In this document: piece after piece, positions 63,377 through 64,000 of the stretch
Layout: each line of letters starts with the position of its first letter
Numbering within the stretch: the first letter of the stretch is position 1
NCBI RefSeq assembly: GCF_010389155.1
Contig: NC_057761.1
Span: 13,208,501 to 13,272,500 of the forward strand
DNA from: Erigeron canadensis
Lineage: Eukaryota > Streptophyta > Magnoliopsida > Asterales > Asteraceae
DNA: 64,000 bases
Reading direction: 5' to 3'
The notes under the pieces: generated by a model
What the model was told of the DNA's origin: nothing
The model's database searches: none
What the model saw: only the letters and a program-made list of their open reading frames with translations
Position numbers and translations under genes: made by a program

Positions 63377-64000
63377 CTAAGCCTCGTCAATCTTCTTTGG
63401 TTCAATTAGAGATAAGAAGGTGACGTTCAAGCATTGTTCACTTGTGGCTCTTCTAGTCTGAACCCCACTACCTGGATCTCCAATTATCTGCTCAATTGGA
63501 TGAGCTTGTGTCCATTTAGTGTATTGACTAGGTTGATGTATTACAATATCAGTGCAAGTAACCTGAGGATCCTCCACAGTTGTAGAGACTGGAGGAAGAT
63601 CAGTCCAGACTTCTTCAATGTCATCATCAGATTCAATGAGGTCACGATTTGCATCGTGAAATTCTTTAGTTGAAGGCACATCAACTGGAGAACTTTCAGT
63701 CTGAACTGGTTCTGATATTGGAGTGGCAAGAACATCAGATCCAATCACCAGTTTTTGTGGTAAATTAAAACTGATGGAGGGATAAAATGAAGTATCACTG
63801 GTGTTTCTCTTCTGTGCAACTGGTTCCAAGTCTTGATGACTGTAAACATATTTTGGTGTAGAAACTGACTGATGAACTTGATCAGATACACCAAAATCAA
63901 CTAGAACAACTGGAGAAATATCAAGGTTTGGTCGTTTATTGATTGCTTCATTTGATTCATCAAATGTGACATGAATTGTCTCATGAACCTTCTAGAGTCT
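63377..64000 (-). CDS. Integrase-RT linker of element E, left part of pol in window
   Basis: Acidic linker ([20 protein letters not shown]) and IVIHQPSQYTKWTQAHPIEQ, then [20 protein letters not shown] before RT. A TAG at 63377-63379 lies where element C has Leu, and a second TAG lies near 63334. Positions 63830-64000 read on as [18 protein letters not shown], the integrase end, with a stop near 63993. The rest of the integrase is outside the window. Confidence 0.7.

Larger units (their letters stand above)
55961..64000 (-). mobile_element. SIRE-like copia element E with a third ORF (right end outside window)
   Basis: 3' LTR about 55961-56888, polypurine tract 56889-56903, third ORF 57165-61180, spacer, RNase H/RT 61872-64000 continuing outside. 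Close to C in pol (about 75-80% by eye over RNase H) but different in LTR and third ORF. It inserted into the integrase/protease region of D. The left edge is placed at TGAAGACACC, where D coding ends. Confidence 0.85.

Noticed and set aside
1..64000. Host protein-coding gene or endogenous DNA virus in the window
   Set aside because: All recognisable coding is LTR-retrotransposon type; no movement or coat protein motifs, no spliced host gene.

Overview
This is a plant nuclear window (probably a eudicot; the species cannot be told) made almost entirely of LTR retrotransposons nested in one another. I see no host gene, tRNA, rRNA or CRISPR array. Evidence for a plant is the mix of families: Ty3/gypsy Tat, Athila and chromovirus (Tekay/Del-like) relatives, Ty1/copia Tork/Angela-like and SIRE-like polyproteins, tRNA-Met and tRNA-Asp primer sites, and AT-rich DNA. 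Most coding regions are broken by stops and frameshifts. Lineage names rest on remembered family motifs, not on a search. Layout, oldest to youngest. Layer 0: the 3' end of a plus-strand Tat-like gypsy element, with an antisense ORF (minus strand, 8616 to 7910, apparently resuming at 156 to 1), a polypurine tract at 9001-9012 and an LTR from 9013. Layer 1: an Athila-like element without reverse transcriptase (157-7909, minus), inserted into that antisense ORF; and a Tekay-like gypsy element 'G' that begins at 9523. Layer 2: the roughly 4.03 kb 5' LTR of G is cut into three pieces (9523-10044, 32065-32421, 46569-49718) by two related copia elements, A (10045-32059, target duplication GAAAA) and B (32422-46568). 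After G's primer site at 49724, its leader is joined near 51000 to a SIRE-like copia, D (minus). Layer 3: inside A lie a small coding-free TRIM-like element (11561-13322) and a 12.5 kb SIRE-like element C (13947-26412, duplication ATGGG). Inside B lie solo LTR H1 (34957-37151, duplication TAAGA) and solo LTR G2 (38415-42427, duplication GGTGT). Inside D lie solo LTR H2 (51198-53413, duplication CTAAT) and SIRE-like element E (about 55961 to beyond 64000). How the genes work together: each autonomous family makes gag, protease, integrase, reverse transcriptase and RNase H from one polyprotein; the LTRs supply promoter and polyadenylation signals and the primer site starts cDNA synthesis. C and E also carry, between pol and the 3' LTR, a third reading frame of about 1,250-1,340 codons, related between the two elements but unlike gag or pol. 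It is the best candidate here for something poorly described. Other unexplained structure: a cluster of 8-9 copies of a palindromic TAACnnnnGTTA motif in the Athila-like LTR, conserved RNA hairpins in the A and B leaders and 3' regions, element-specific short words in C and E, and matched minisatellites in the H1 and H2 LTRs.
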